Assembly (NCBI RefSeq): GCF_006547145.1
Contig: NZ_CP041244.1
Coordinates: 8,370,001-8,434,000, forward strand
Origin: Actinomadura sp. WMMA1423
GTDB taxonomy: Bacteria > Actinomycetota > Actinomycetes > Streptosporangiales > Streptosporangiaceae
DNA length: 64,000 bases
Direction of reading: 5' to 3'
Both the position numbers and the translations under genes were made by a program. This document shows positions 24,143 through 33,855 of the stretch, piece after piece. The notes under the pieces are model-generated. The model searched no databases. It had not been told where the DNA came from and saw only the letters and a list, made by a program, of their open reading frames with translations. The number at the start of each line of letters is the position of its first letter. Position 1 is the first letter of the stretch.

Positions 24143-27094
24143 TCAGATGCCTTCGCGATGGGCGACCGCGGCGGCCTGGGTGCGGCTGGAGACGTTCAGC
24201 TTGCCGAGGATGTTCGACACGTGGACGCTCGCCGTCTTCGGGGAGATGAACAGCGCCGCCGCGATCTCCCGGTTGTTGCGGCCCTCGGCGACGAGCTTGA
24301 GCACCTCCCGCTCCCGGCCGGTGAGGGAGGCGAGCGGTCCGGACGGGCCGGGCCGGGACGCCGCGCCCGCGCGGCCGATGCCGAGCCGGGCGCGGGCGCC
24401 GAGGTCGCGCAGCGCGGCCAGCAGCGGCTTCGCGCCGAGCCGCTCGGCGGCCTGCACGGCCGCCCGCCACTGCTCGGCGGCCTCCTCCCGGTCGCCGTTC
24501 TCGGCGAGGGCCTCCGCGAGCCGCCACCGCGACCGGGCCACCTCGTAGACGAACCCGCCGTCCGCGTCGCCGTAGGTGAACAGCTCGGCCGTCCTGCGCC
24601 ACAGGCCGACGTCGTGGACGCCGTCGAGGCGGCGTCGCTCGGCCTCGGCGCGGGCCAGCCAGCCCTGCCCCTCCCAGCCGAGCCAGGTGCGGGGCCGCCC
24701 GTCGACGTTGACCGCCACGACGCTGCGCGCGACCCGCAGGAAATCGTCGCCGGCCTCCCTCGCGGCCCGCAGCGACTCCTCGTCGCCGGCGGCGCGGGCG
24801 CGGGCCGCCCGATCGGCCTCCGCCCACAGCCCGGTCGCCGCCACGCGGATGGCCCCGACCGTGTCGACGTAGATGGTGTCGAAGACGTCTCGGACGTGCT
24901 CGGCCGCCGTGTCAGGGTCGCCGCGCCACAGCGCGTGCTCGGCGGCCAGCCCCCGGGCGAGGTAGTTGACGAACCCGTCCTGGCCCCAGAGTGGAGCGAT
25001 CCAGCGCAGCCGCTCCTCGACCGTCGGCGCGCCCTGCGCGACCTCCAGGAACAGGGCGTACGCCGACACCTGCGCCTCGGGCGTCCGCACGACCTGGACC
25101 GCGAACTCGTCGGTGAGCCGCCCCGCCTCCGCCCAGTTCCCCGAGGTGTAGTGGACGAGGTAGCGCAGGGACCGCAGCACGATGCCGAACGTGCTCCACA
25201 GGATCCCGTTGTCCACCGCGTACTTCACGCCCTCGTCAGCGGCGCGGACCGCGCCCGCGAGGTCGCCGCGGTCGAACTTGGACCGGGCGCGGTGGAAGAG
25301 CGCCCGCATCGCGATCATGGAGCTGTCGCCGGCCGCCGCGGCGAGCTCGTGGGCGCGGGCGAACAGCTCCGAGACGCCGGTGTCGGCCTCCCGCGACTCG
25401 CGGTACACGCCGAGCGTGACCAGCAGGCTGGCCTCGGCGCCGGGGGCGCCCGCCCGGCGCGCGGTCTCGATGGCGCGCTCGGCGAACCCGGGCATCTCCC
25501 CGTCCGGGTCCCGGTACATCAGCGTCCGGGCGTAGGTGGCGAGCGCGCCGGCGCGCTCGACGGTCGGCGGGTCGGCCGGCAGCATCGCGACCGCCTCGCG
25601 CGCCACCGCCTGCGCCTCGGAGTCCTCGTCGAGGTCGCCGAGGTAGGCGGCCAGGTGCTCGCGCATCAGGCAGCCGAGCCGCGCGTCGGCGGGGTCGGCC
25701 GCCGCCAGCATCCGGCGCAGCCGGTGCACCGCCCGCCGCAGGTCGCCCGCCCGCGCGGACGCCTGGACGGCCGACATCGACAGGCGCAACCGGTCGGTGC
25801 CCGCGGCGGCCTCCGGGTCCGGGACGGCGTCCCACAGCTCCAGCGCCCGGTCGTAGTGCTCGTAGGCCTCGGCGGGCGCGGCGAGGCGGTCGGCCTCGCG
25901 GCCCGCCCGGACGGAGGCGGCGAACGCGGCGGGCAGGTCGTGCGCCGCGAGGCTGTGGTGCGCCAGCTCGGCCGCCGACCCGCGCGTGCCGTCGGGCAGG
26001 CCCGCGAGGAGCCGGGCGAAGTCGGCGTGCAGCCGGGTCCGCTCGCCGGGCAGCAGGTCGCCGTAGACGGCCTCCCGCAGCAGCGCGTGCCGGAACGTGT
26101 ACCCGGCGCCGGACGGGACGAGCAGCTGGTGCGACACCACCTCGCGCAGCGCCTCGCCGACGGTGGCCTCCTCCAGCCCCGACACGCGGCGCACCAGCTC
26201 GTCGTCGACGCGGCGGCCCGCCACGGCCGCGACCCGCACCACCCGCTGGCCGCCCTCCGAGAGCCGCTCGATCCGCGACAGCAGCAGGTCGGCGAGCGCG
26301 GACGGCAGCCCGGCGGCCCCGTCGTCCTCGACGTCCAGGCCGGAGGAGTACAGCTCGGCCGCGTAGAAGGGGTTGCCCTCCGACCGGCGGTGCACCCGCT
26401 CGACGGTCCGCGCCGCGACGGGGGCGGACCCGCGCGCCAGCTCGGCGAGGTACTCGGCGGTCTCGCCCGGCCCGAACGGGCGGACCTCGACCCCGGTCAC
26501 GTTCGGCAGCCGCAGCAGCTCGGCGACCACGGGCCGCAGCGGATGCCGCCGGTGCAGGTCGTCGGACCGGTAGGTGCCGACGAGGCAGACCCGCTCGCGC
26601 TGCAGGACGCGGCTGAGGAACGTCAGCAGGTGCCGGGTCGACCGGTCGGCCCAGTGCAGGTCCTCCAGGACGAGCAGGACGGGCCGGTCGTCGCCCAGTT
26701 CCCCGAGCAGGCCGAGCACCGCGCCGAACAGCTGCTGCTGGCCCAGCTCGGAGCCCTCGCCGGGGCCGCCCTCGCCGTCCGGCAGCAGGCGCGCGAGCGC
26801 GGGCCGGGCGTCGAGCGCGGCGCGGAGCCCGTCCGACTCGGCCGCCCCGGCGTGCGCGGCGGCCCACAGGGCGTCGATGAGCGGCAGGTAGGGCATGCTC
26901 TCGCCCAGCTCGGCGCACTGCCCGACGAGGACCGTGCAGCCGCGGTCGAGGGCGGTGGCGGTGAGCGCGGACACCAGGTGCGTCTTGCCGACCCCCGCGT
27001 CGCCGCTGACGAGCACGACCCCGGCGCTGCCCGCCGCGGCGCGGTCCAGCGCCGCGGTCAGCTCCGCGAGCTCCGCCGCCCTGCCGATCAGCAC
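24143..27094 (-). CDS. LuxR-family regulator with AAA-type ATPase domain (LAL)
   Basis: 983 residues from a GTG with AAGGGG upstream. The N-terminal ATPase has Walker A GDAGVGKTH and Walker B VLLVLEDLHWAD. A long TPR-like helical middle follows, and the C-terminus is a LuxR helix-turn-helix (LTGREREVLKLVAEGRNNRE, then VHVSNILGKL). This is the large ATP-binding LuxR (MalT-like) architecture, often pathway activators. A perfect 19-bp dyad (27124-27142) stands 30 bp before the start and may be an autoregulatory site. No adjacent biosynthetic genes make the target obvious. Confidence 0.94.
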   Translation of the reverse strand: MLIGRAAELAELTAALDRAAAGSAGVVLVSGDAGVGKTHLVSALTATALDRGCTVLVGQCAELGESMPYLPLIDALWAAAHAGAAESDGLRAALDARPALARLLPDGEGGPGEGSELGQQQLFGAVLGLLGELGDDRPVLLVLEDLHWADRSTRHLLTFLSRVLQRERVCLVGTYRSDDLHRRHPLRPVVAELLRLPNVTGVEVRPFGPGETAEYLAELARGSAPVAARTVERVHRRSEGNPFYAAELYSSGLDVEDDGAAGLPSALADLLLSRIERLSEGGQRVVRVAAVAGRRVDDELVRRVSGLEEATVGEALREVVSHQLLVPSGAGYTFRHALLREAVYGDLLPGERTRLHADFARLLAGLPDGTRGSAAELAHHSLAAHDLPAAFAASVRAGREADRLAAPAEAYEHYDRALELWDAVPDPEAAAGTDRLRLSMSAVQASARAGDLRRAVHRLRRMLAAADPADARLGCLMREHLAAYLGDLDEDSEAQAVAREAVAMLPADPPTVERAGALATYARTLMYRDPDGEMPGFAERAIETARRAGAPGAEASLLVTLGVYRESREADTGVSELFARAHELAAAAGDSSMIAMRALFHRARSKFDRGDLAGAVRAADEGVKYAVDNGILWSTFGIVLRSLRYLVHYTSGNWAEAGRLTDEFAVQVVRTPEAQVSAYALFLEVAQGAPTVEERLRWIAPLWGQDGFVNYLARGLAAEHALWRGDPDTAAEHVRDVFDTIYVDTVGAIRVAATGLWAEADRAARARAAGDEESLRAAREAGDDFLRVARSVVAVNVDGRPRTWLGWEGQGWLARAEAERRRLDGVHDVGLWRRTAELFTYGDADGGFVYEVARSRWRLAEALAENGDREEAAEQWRAAVQAAERLGAKPLLAALRDLGARARLGIGRAGAASRPGPSGPLASLTGREREVLKLVAEGRNNREIAAALFISPKTASVHVSNILGKLNVSSRTQAAAVAHREGI

Positions 27095-27123
27095 GTACTG
27101 CCCCTTCTGGTCATCCCGGTCGA

Positions 27124-27142
27124 GTATCCCACCGTGGGATAC
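27124..27142 (-). promoter_or_regulatory. Perfect 19-bp dyad upstream of the LuxR-type regulator
   Basis: GTATCCCAC-C-GTGGGATAC, two perfect 9-bp arms around one base. It starts 30 bp before the GTG at 27094. Size and symmetry suit a dimeric helix-turn-helix protein, possibly the regulator itself. Confidence 0.6.
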
Positions 27143-27145
27143 GTG

Positions 27146-27181
27146 GACGGGCCCCGGATCCGGGGGGATCCGGGGCCCGTC
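27146..27181 (-). terminator. Terminator of the glycosyltransferase gene
   Basis: A perfect 16-bp stem (27146-27161 with 27166-27181) and a GGGG loop, 15 bp after the glycosyltransferase stop at 27196 on the minus strand. Confidence 0.85.
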
Positions 27182-27195
27182 GGGGACGGTGCGCG

Positions 27196-28446
27196 TCAGC
27201 CGGCAAGCGCGGGGGACTTGTCGGTCTCGAGCTCCGCCTCGTCCTCCTCCACGACGGGCTCCGGGACGGGAAGCACCTTCAGGTACGCCCGGAGCGTCTC
27301 GGCGGCGATCCGCTCCAGCGAGTAGCGGGAGCGGGCGCGGTCGCCGGCGGCGATGGAGTAGCCGTGCAGGGTGGTCTCCTCCGACAGCAGCTGCCGGATC
27401 GCCCGGCCGATCACGACCGGCCGCGCCGGCGGGACGTGGATGCCGGTGATGTGGTCGAGGACCTCGTCGGCGTTGCCGCCGGCCGGGGTCGCCGCGACGG
27501 GGACGCCGCAGGCCATGGCCTCCAGCGGCGCGGTCGGGGACGGCTGGTACTGGGCCAGCGACAGCGCGAGGGAGGCGGTCCGCAGCAGCTTCGGCAGCGA
27601 CTTGCGGGGCAGCCGCCCGAGAAGGATGACCCGGTCGGCGACGTGCAGCTCCTTGGCGAGCATCCGCAGCCGGTGGACGCCCGCGTCGTGCTCCAGGTCC
27701 TCGCGCTCCGGGCCGCCCGCGACGGCCAGCTCGGCGTCGGGGACGTGCACCAGGGCGCGCATCGCGGTCTCGACGTCGGCGCCGAGGTCGTCGCAGACCA
27801 TCACGAGGCGGGCCCGGTCGCCGCGCGGCATCGCGGGGCCGGTCGGGGAGAACAGCTCGGAGTCCACGCCGTAGGGGACGACCGCGACCGACGGCCGCGC
27901 GACGCCCATCCGCACGACGGCGGTGGCCTCTTCGGCGTGCCCGGCCAGCACCAGGTCGGCGTCGCGGCCGATGGCCTTCTCCAGGCGGTCGCGGTGGGGG
28001 TGGACCTGGCGTCCGGCCTGCCGCTCGGCGGTGGCGACGCCGTGGTAGCTCTGGACGAACGGGATGCCGAGCTCGCGGGCGACGGCGCAGGCGGCCAGGC
28101 CGCCGATCCAGCCGTGCGCGTGCACGATGTCGGGGCGCGCGGAGCCGGACCAGCGGCGGCGCAGCCCGTCGGCGAAGTCGCGGAGGTGCTGGAGGAGCTC
28201 GTCGTCGGACAGCGGGCGGGCCGGCCCGGCGTCGAGGTGCACGAGGGCGGCGCCCGGCGCGAGCTTCACGCGGCCGCGGGCGGAGCCGTCCTGACGGCGC
28301 GTGTAGACCGTGACCTGGTTCGGCTCGCCGTCGGTGACGAGCGGCCGGGTCAGCGTTCGGGCGAGATCCCGGACGTGGACTGACTGCAGGTGCTCGCCGT
28401 CAAGGTCGGAGGCGGACACCAGGGCGATGTGAAGCGGGTGCTGCAT
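27196..28446 (-). CDS. GT4-type glycosyltransferase (group 1)
   Basis: 416 residues from the ATG at 28446, which has GGAGG 7 nt upstream; an upstream in-frame start at 28470 lacks one. GT-B fold: N-terminal acceptor half with DIVHAHGWIGGLAA, C-terminal donor half with SLAQYQPSPTAPLEAMACGV followed by GGNADEV, the family E-x7-E region. It resembles MshA-like and sucrose-phosphate-synthase-like enzymes but lacks their usual neighbours, so donor and acceptor stay open. The C-terminal ~25 residues are acidic. Monocistronic with a strong terminator. Confidence 0.9.
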   Translation of the reverse strand: MQHPLHIALVSASDLDGEHLQSVHVRDLARTLTRPLVTDGEPNQVTVYTRRQDGSARGRVKLAPGAALVHLDAGPARPLSDDELLQHLRDFADGLRRRWSGSARPDIVHAHGWIGGLAACAVARELGIPFVQSYHGVATAERQAGRQVHPHRDRLEKAIGRDADLVLAGHAEEATAVVRMGVARPSVAVVPYGVDSELFSPTGPAMPRGDRARLVMVCDDLGADVETAMRALVHVPDAELAVAGGPEREDLEHDAGVHRLRMLAKELHVADRVILLGRLPRKSLPKLLRTASLALSLAQYQPSPTAPLEAMACGVPVAATPAGGNADEVLDHITGIHVPPARPVVIGRAIRQLLSEETTLHGYSIAAGDRARSRYSLERIAAETLRAYLKVLPVPEPVVEEDEAELETDKSPALAG

Positions 28447-28611
28447 GACGGATCCTCCGGGACTACACATGGGAAGCTCGGAGGTATCTGCGTCGTAGAC
28501 ACCTGCTCGGACAGTTTCCTATCCCTCCCCCCCGTTCGTCAAACCCGACGAAACGGAATACCTACCTCCGAGTTCGCCGGCACCGCGCTCACTGCGGCGA
28601 TACTCGGGAAG

Positions 28612-29220
28612 ATGGACGACGAACCGATCTGGTACGTGGCCTACGGCTCGAACCTGTTCCGGGACAGGTTCCGCTGCTACCTGGCCGGGGGGCGGCCGAG
28701 CGGCGGGGCCCGCCACTACACGGGCTGCCGCGACCCCCGTCCCGCCCGGGCCGAGCGCCCGGTCACGGTCCCCGGCGGCATCTACTTCGCGCTGACGTCC
28801 CTGACCTGGGGCGGCGGCATGGCCTTCTACGACCCGGAGCTCCCCGGGCGCGCCGCCGCCCGCGCCTACCTGCTCACCCGCCGCCAGTTCTGCGACGTCC
28901 TCTCCCAGGAGATGCGCCGGGAGGTCGGCGCCGACCATGATCTCGGCGAGGCCGTCGAGCGCGGCCGCCAGCGCCTCGGCCCCGGCCGCTACGAGACCGT
29001 CCTGAAGGTGGGGGAGCACGCGGGCCGCCCCATGCTCACCTTCACCTCGTCCGAGCCGCATCCCCCGAACGCGCCCACCGCGCCCTACCTGGCGATGCTC
29101 GGCCGCGGCCTGCGCGAGGCGCACGGCTGGTCCGCCGCCCGCGCGGGCGCCTACCTCGCGGAACGTCCCGGCGCCCGCGGGCACTGGGCCGCCGGGGAGA
29201 TCACCGCCCTCCTCGGCTAG
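28612..29220 (+). CDS. Gamma-glutamylcyclotransferase-like (GGCT/AIG2 fold) protein
   Basis: 202 residues. The N-terminus WYVAYGSNL is the signature nucleotide-fold loop of GGCT-like proteins (YGSN). The family includes gamma-glutamyl cyclotransferases and BtrG-like amide-cleaving enzymes. The catalytic acid is not obvious to me by eye. The ATG at 28612 is chosen because YGSNL normally lies near residue 10; the longer frame upstream adds unrelated residues. No convincing ribosome site precedes it. The peroxiredoxin gene follows 9 bp later, so they are likely cotranscribed. Confidence 0.78.
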   Translation: MDDEPIWYVAYGSNLFRDRFRCYLAGGRPSGGARHYTGCRDPRPARAERPVTVPGGIYFALTSLTWGGGMAFYDPELPGRAAARAYLLTRRQFCDVLSQEMRREVGADHDLGEAVERGRQRLGPGRYETVLKVGEHAGRPMLTFTSSEPHPPNAPTAPYLAMLGRGLREAHGWSAARAGAYLAERPGARGHWAAGEITALLG

Positions 29221-29229
29221 GTTCGAGCC

Positions 29230-29685
29230 ATGAACCCCGGTGACGTCGTCGACGACTTCGAGCTCCCCGACGAGACGGGCGAGGTGCGCACCCTGTCCGG
29301 CCTGCTGGCGGAGGGCCCGGTCGTCCTGTTCTTCTACCCGGCGGCCATGACCCCCGGCTGCACCGCCGAAGCGTGCCGCTTTCGCGACGTGGTCGCCGAG
29401 CTTGCGGAGGCGGGCGCCCACCCGGTGGGCATCAGCGCCGATCCGGTCGCCAAGCAGAAGGAGTTCGCCGACCGGCACTCCCTCGGCTACCCGCTGCTGT
29501 CGGACCCGTCGGGCGAGGTCCGCGCGCGGTTCGGCGTCAAGCGCTCCCTGGCGCTCATGCCGACCAAGCGCCAGACGTTCGTGATCGACACCGACCGCCG
29601 CGTCCTCGCGGTCGTCAGGAGCGAGATCCGCATGAACGCCCACGCCGACAAGGCCCTGGAGGCGCTCAGGTCCCGCCGGGGCTGA
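29230..29685 (+). CDS. bcp: Peroxiredoxin, Bcp/AhpE type (thioredoxin-dependent peroxidase)
   Basis: 151 residues, the usual length. The peroxidatic Cys lies in FFYPAAMTPGCTAEAC (Cys 44) and the resolving Cys five residues on (Cys 49), the alpha-helical atypical 2-Cys arrangement of bacterioferritin comigratory protein. GISADPVAKQKEF follows as expected. It reduces hydroperoxides with thioredoxin in the cytoplasm. Cotranscribed with the GGCT-like gene; its end overlaps the convergent hydrolase by 20 bp. Confidence 0.94.
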   Translation: MNPGDVVDDFELPDETGEVRTLSGLLAEGPVVLFFYPAAMTPGCTAEACRFRDVVAELAEAGAHPVGISADPVAKQKEFADRHSLGYPLLSDPSGEVRARFGVKRSLALMPTKRQTFVIDTDRRVLAVVRSEIRMNAHADKALEALRSRRG

Positions 29686-31312
29686 CCTCGCCGGACACGA
29701 TCGGCAGTGTGATCGAGGACGGCCGCCCGGGGTCGTGGAAGATCTCCTGGTCGGCGGTGAGCATCTCGGTGGCCGTGCCGATGGGCGCGCCGGTGCCGGG
29801 GTTGCGGGCCACCCGGGGGTAGGCCCCGCTGGCCACCTGCACGCGGACGCGGTGGCCCCGCTTGAAGCGGTGGCCGACCGGCCAGAGCTCCATGGCGACG
29901 TGGCGGACCCCGTCCTCGGAGGGCTCCGGGGAGCCGGGGACGAGCCGGCGCATGCCCTCGCAGAGGTTGAGCGACTCGCCCTCGGGCGTGACGTCGCAGA
30001 GCCGCACGACGAAGTCGGTGTGCTCCCGGTTCGAGCGGATGTGCAGGTCGGCGGTGACCGGGCCGATGACCTCCAGGTCGTCGTCCAGGACGGCCGAGGT
30101 GTAGGTCAGCACGTCGCGGCGGCGTTCCAGGCGCCGCTGGTCGGTGGACGGGTGCGTCTCGCCCAGCAGGGTGGGGCCGCCGAGGAACGGTGTCGGGTGG
30201 TTCGGGTCGTAGCGGTAGCGGTCGGCCTCGGACTCCCGCGGCGAGCCGGGCGACAGGGCTCCCGCCGGCTGGAGGTGCCAGCGCTCCTCCCGCATGCCGG
30301 GGACGGGCCAGTCGGGGAACTCGCGCCACTCGTCGGCGCCGGTGACGAAGATTCGGACGGGCTGGTCGCGCAGGCCGGACGGGTCGTCCAGCAGGTGGGC
30401 GCGGAACCAGGCGATGGCGTCGCTGATCGAGCCGCGCATCATGCGCTGGTCGGCGTGGAACCAGGGGCCGATCGTCAGGTAGGGGCGCCGGCCCGCGGCG
30501 CGCAGGGCCGCGTAGTCCTTCATCTGCCAGGGCAGGAAGATGTCGTACCAGCCGCCCGTCATGTTCACCGGTGCGGTCACCTGCGAGACGGTGGTGCTGA
30601 AGTCGCGCTTGTCCCAGAACGGGGTGTCGGGGCCGTTGACCAGCAGGTCCTGGAAGAAGCGCTGCTGCCCGCCGGTCGCGAGCCGGTCCAGCTCGGCCAG
30701 CGGGCGCCCCGACAGGGTGGCGCGGCGGGCCCGGCGCGGCGACATGATGCCGGTCGTGATGCCCGACAGGGAGTGCTTCATCCGGGCGGTCAGGTCGACC
30801 CAGATGAGCGCCGACTCCAGCGCGAAGGTGCCGCCCACGTTCACGGCGTCCCGGAAGGTGGACGCCGTGACCTGCATCGACAGGGCCTTCAGTTCGGGTC
30901 CGGCCTCGGCGGCGACGGCCCACTGGACGTAGCCGAGGTAGCTCGGCCCGTGCATCGCGAACGTCCCGCCGAACCACGGCTGCGACGTCAGCCAGTCGAT
31001 GGTGGCGAGGCCGTCCTCGCGCTCGTCCAGGGCCTCGAAGACGCCGCCGGACCCGAAGCCGCCGCGCACGCTCTGCACCACGGCCTGGAACCCGTGCGAG
31101 GCGAACCCCTGCCCGCACATGAGGCCGAACGGCCCGCGCCGACCGTAGGGCGAGCGGACCAGCACCGTCGGCGCCCTCTCGACGCCGGCGGGCGAGTACC
31201 GGTCGGCCAGCAGCGTCACGCCGTCGGCGGCGGGCACCTCCAGGTCGCGCTCGACCGTCACCCGGTGGGGGCCGTTCCGCAGTCCCAGCGCCGTGACCCC
31301 GAGCCGGCGCAT
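29666..31312 (-). CDS. CocE/NonD-family hydrolase (X-Pro dipeptidyl-peptidase S15 type)
   Basis: About 548 residues. N-terminal alpha/beta-hydrolase with YSPAG..RAPTVLVRSPYGRRG, the oxyanion region QSVRGGFGSGG, and the nucleophile motif HGPSYLGYVQW (GxSYxG). Its C-terminal third is the beta-sandwich typical of CocE/S15 enzymes. These cleave esters or X-Pro peptides. The start is uncertain: ATG 31312 is chosen because conserved sequence begins just after it; GTGs at 31315 and 31321 are alternatives. Divergent from mscS. Confidence 0.88.
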   Translation of the reverse strand: MRRLGVTALGLRNGPHRVTVERDLEVPAADGVTLLADRYSPAGVERAPTVLVRSPYGRRGPFGLMCGQGFASHGFQAVVQSVRGGFGSGGVFEALDEREDGLATIDWLTSQPWFGGTFAMHGPSYLGYVQWAVAAEAGPELKALSMQVTASTFRDAVNVGGTFALESALIWVDLTARMKHSLSGITTGIMSPRRARRATLSGRPLAELDRLATGGQQRFFQDLLVNGPDTPFWDKRDFSTTVSQVTAPVNMTGGWYDIFLPWQMKDYAALRAAGRRPYLTIGPWFHADQRMMRGSISDAIAWFRAHLLDDPSGLRDQPVRIFVTGADEWREFPDWPVPGMREERWHLQPAGALSPGSPRESEADRYRYDPNHPTPFLGGPTLLGETHPSTDQRRLERRRDVLTYTSAVLDDDLEVIGPVTADLHIRSNREHTDFVVRLCDVTPEGESLNLCEGMRRLVPGSPEPSEDGVRHVAMELWPVGHRFKRGHRVRVQVASGAYPRVARNPGTGAPIGTATEMLTADQEIFHDPGRPSSITLPIVSGEVSPGGT

Positions 31313-31493
31313 CACTCCCACAGTCACCACTTGATCGATCGTAACCGGCAGGTCGGCGGGCTCGGCGGCCACATGTCCCGTGATGTGCCTCGCAGGGCGC
31401 CCGGTCTTCACTACGATCGTGGACGCTAACTCCGCAAATCGGGATCTTTTGCATGCGGCTCCGCCGCCGGACAGAGGAGGAATCTTCCGCGTC

Positions 31494-32555
31494 ATGGCTC
31501 TTCACCTGGGCGATCTGAGCTGGCAGCGGGGCGTGGGCGCCGCCGCCGTGCTGGTGGCGGCGGTCGGGATCGCGGTGATCCTGCGGCTGCTGACCGGCCG
31601 GCTGTTCCGGCGCGCGGGCGACACCCGCTGGGCGTGGGACGACCTGGCCGCCCGCCTGGTCAAGGACCTGGCGGTGCCCGTCTCGGTGCTGCTCGGCCTG
31701 TGGGGCGCGGCCAGAGTCCTGGAACTGCCTCGGGGCACGCTGGACGTGATCGCGAAGGTGCTCACGGCCGCCGCCATCTTCATCGTCTCGCTGGCGATGG
31801 CGCGCCTGATCGCGGGCTCGGTCACCTCGATCGCGCTGGCCCGCCAGGGCGTCGCGGCCAATGTGACGATCTTCGCCAACATCACCCGGGTCGTGGTGCT
31901 GTGCGTCGGCATCCTGGTGATGCTCCAGAGCCTCGGGATCTCGATCTCGCCGCTGCTCGGCGCCCTGGGCGTGGGCGGCCTCGCGGTCGCGCTCGCCCTC
32001 CAGGACACCCTGGCCAACCTCTTCGCGGGCGTGCACGTCCTTGCGTCCAAGACGATCGAGCCCGGCGACTACATCAAGCTGAGCAGCGGCCAGGAGGGGT
32101 ACGTCGTCGACATCAACTGGCGCAACACCTCCATCCGGACCCTGTCGGACAACATCGAGGTCATCCCGAACCAGCGGTTCTCCGACACGATCCTCACCAA
32201 CTACCACCGCCCCGCCGAGGACATGTCGCTGCTGATCCAGGCCCGCGTGGCCTACGAGAGCGACCTGGAGCGCGTCGAGAGCGTGGTCGTGGAGGTCGGC
32301 CAGGAGGTCATGAACGAGGTCCAGGGCGGCGTGAAGGACGCCGAGACGCTGGTGCGCTTCCACACCTTCGGCGACTCGTCGATCGGCTTCACCGTGATCC
32401 TGCGGACCGACGAGTTCGGCGACCAGTTCCGCCTGAAGCACGAGTTCGTCAAGCGGCTGCACCGCCGCTTCGCCAAGGAGGGCATCGAGATGCCCTACCC
32501 CCGCCGCCAGCTCATCCTCCCCGACGGCGAGGGCGCGCACGGCCTGGTCAGCTGA
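31494..32555 (+). CDS. mscS: MscS-family mechanosensitive channel
   Basis: 353 residues with several N-terminal membrane segments (about 14-32, 55-75, 85-107, 128-150). The conserved TM3/beta-domain signature is present: LLGALGVGGLAVALALQDTL, then NLFAGVHVLASKTIEPGDYI and the V-x-DINWRNTSIRT beta domain. It should release solutes on hypo-osmotic shock. An AGGAGG site lies 13 nt upstream of the ATG, a long spacing, but no in-frame start lies between. The 3' end overlaps the convergent lipoprotein gene by 8 bp. Confidence 0.95.
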   Translation: MALHLGDLSWQRGVGAAAVLVAAVGIAVILRLLTGRLFRRAGDTRWAWDDLAARLVKDLAVPVSVLLGLWGAARVLELPRGTLDVIAKVLTAAAIFIVSLAMARLIAGSVTSIALARQGVAANVTIFANITRVVVLCVGILVMLQSLGISISPLLGALGVGGLAVALALQDTLANLFAGVHVLASKTIEPGDYIKLSSGQEGYVVDINWRNTSIRTLSDNIEVIPNQRFSDTILTNYHRPAEDMSLLIQARVAYESDLERVESVVVEVGQEVMNEVQGGVKDAETLVRFHTFGDSSIGFTVILRTDEFGDQFRLKHEFVKRLHRRFAKEGIEMPYPRRQLILPDGEGAHGLVS

Positions 32556-33786
32556 CGAACCGGACGTCGGGGTGGCGGGCCGACGGGCGGTCCAGGATCG
32601 GACGGTGCCGCCCGCGCAGCGCCCGGTCGAAGAACGCCGTGACGTAGGCCCGCACCGCCGCCGTCATGCGTCCCGGGTCGACCGTCCCGACGAGGGCGGC
32701 CCGGTCCTCGGCCGGGATGTCGAGCGCCTCGTCCAGCTCGGGCAGGAAGGCCTGGACGTCGGTGTAGGAGTAGTGGCTCGCGGCGGGCACGTTCAGATCG
32801 CGCTTCCAGCCGGTCGAGCGGCTCCAGAACGACCCCCAGGACGGGCTGGTCCGGTGCGTCTGCGGGGAGCCGCCCGTGGCGGCCCCCATCAGCATGAACG
32901 GCCGGTCGAGCCCGGTCCTGGCCACCTCCACGAAGTCGTCGTCCGCGTACTGCATGGTGCCGTCCATGTCGATGCCCGCGTCCACCCGCCGGTCGGTGCG
33001 CATGGCCTCGGCCGCCTCGATGCCGCCCGCGGAGTGCCCGACCATGCCGACGCGGGACAGGTCGAGCGTCCGTCCCAGACCGCGGGGGAGGGGCCGTCCC
33101 TCGGCGTCGGGGTTGCGGCCGTCCCGCAGGGCGGCGAGCCGGTCCAGGACGAGCCGCGTGTCCTTCACGCGCGCGTCCAGCGCGGTCTTCAGCCGTTCGG
33201 GGCCCTGCGGCGGCAGGCGCTGCGGCTCGACGCGCCCGCCGGGGAACTCGACCGGGGCCGTCTCGTAGGTGTGGTCCACGGTGACCACCACGTAACCGCG
33301 GCCGGCCAGCTCTTCGGCGAGCGTGGTGCCGAGCGCGCGCGGGACGCCGAAGCCGGGGGAGTACAGCACGACGGGCAGCATGCGGCGGGCGTCGGCGGGG
33401 ACGCCCTCGGCCGCGTGGGTGCGGGCGCCCGCCCAGTCGACCGTCCCCGCCTTGAACACCCCCAGCGCGTCGACCTCGGACAGTACCCGCGCGACCCCGG
33501 GCCGCAGGTACGGTGCCGTCGTTCCCGAGCCCGTCGCGGCCGGGTACCAGACGCCGACCATCAGCTCGCGGGTCCGGCCGGGCACCCACGGGTCGGGACG
33601 CCCGGCGTCCACGAGGTGCAGCTCCGTCGTCCCGATGGCCTGGTGCGGACCGGTCGGGCGCGGCAGATCGAAGGTCGCGGGCGCGTCGGCGGACGTCTTC
33701 GCGGCGTGGACGGAGGTGCCGCACGCGGACAGCGCGAGGGCGACGGCCGCGGCCGGGAGCACGCGGCGGGACACAGGTGATCGCAT
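32548..33786 (-). CDS. Alpha/beta-hydrolase lipoprotein, PAF-acetylhydrolase-like
   Basis: 412 residues. The N-terminus MRSPVSRRVLPAAAVALALS followed by ACG is a lipoprotein signal peptide with lipobox LSAC. The mature part has PVVLYSPGFG (oxyanion region), VTVDHTYE and the nucleophile elbow GMVGHSAGG, then a late Asp (DMDG) and His (ASHYSY), as in plasma-type PAF acetylhydrolases. It is expected to be a membrane-anchored extracellular esterase or phospholipase-like enzyme. Confidence 0.9.
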   Translation of the reverse strand: MRSPVSRRVLPAAAVALALSACGTSVHAAKTSADAPATFDLPRPTGPHQAIGTTELHLVDAGRPDPWVPGRTRELMVGVWYPAATGSGTTAPYLRPGVARVLSEVDALGVFKAGTVDWAGARTHAAEGVPADARRMLPVVLYSPGFGVPRALGTTLAEELAGRGYVVVTVDHTYETAPVEFPGGRVEPQRLPPQGPERLKTALDARVKDTRLVLDRLAALRDGRNPDAEGRPLPRGLGRTLDLSRVGMVGHSAGGIEAAEAMRTDRRVDAGIDMDGTMQYADDDFVEVARTGLDRPFMLMGAATGGSPQTHRTSPSWGSFWSRSTGWKRDLNVPAASHYSYTDVQAFLPELDEALDIPAEDRAALVGTVDPGRMTAAVRAYVTAFFDRALRGRHRPILDRPSARHPDVRFVS

Positions 33787-33855
33787 CCCCTCAGCCTCGC
33801 GGTCGCGGCCCCCTTCCGATCATGGACGAACGGCCGCCGCGCACCCTGTCCTTCG

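Noticed and set aside
28390..28611. N-terminal extension of the GGCT-like protein
   Set aside because: Runs into the divergent glycosyltransferase gene; the YGSN motif is normally near the N-terminus.
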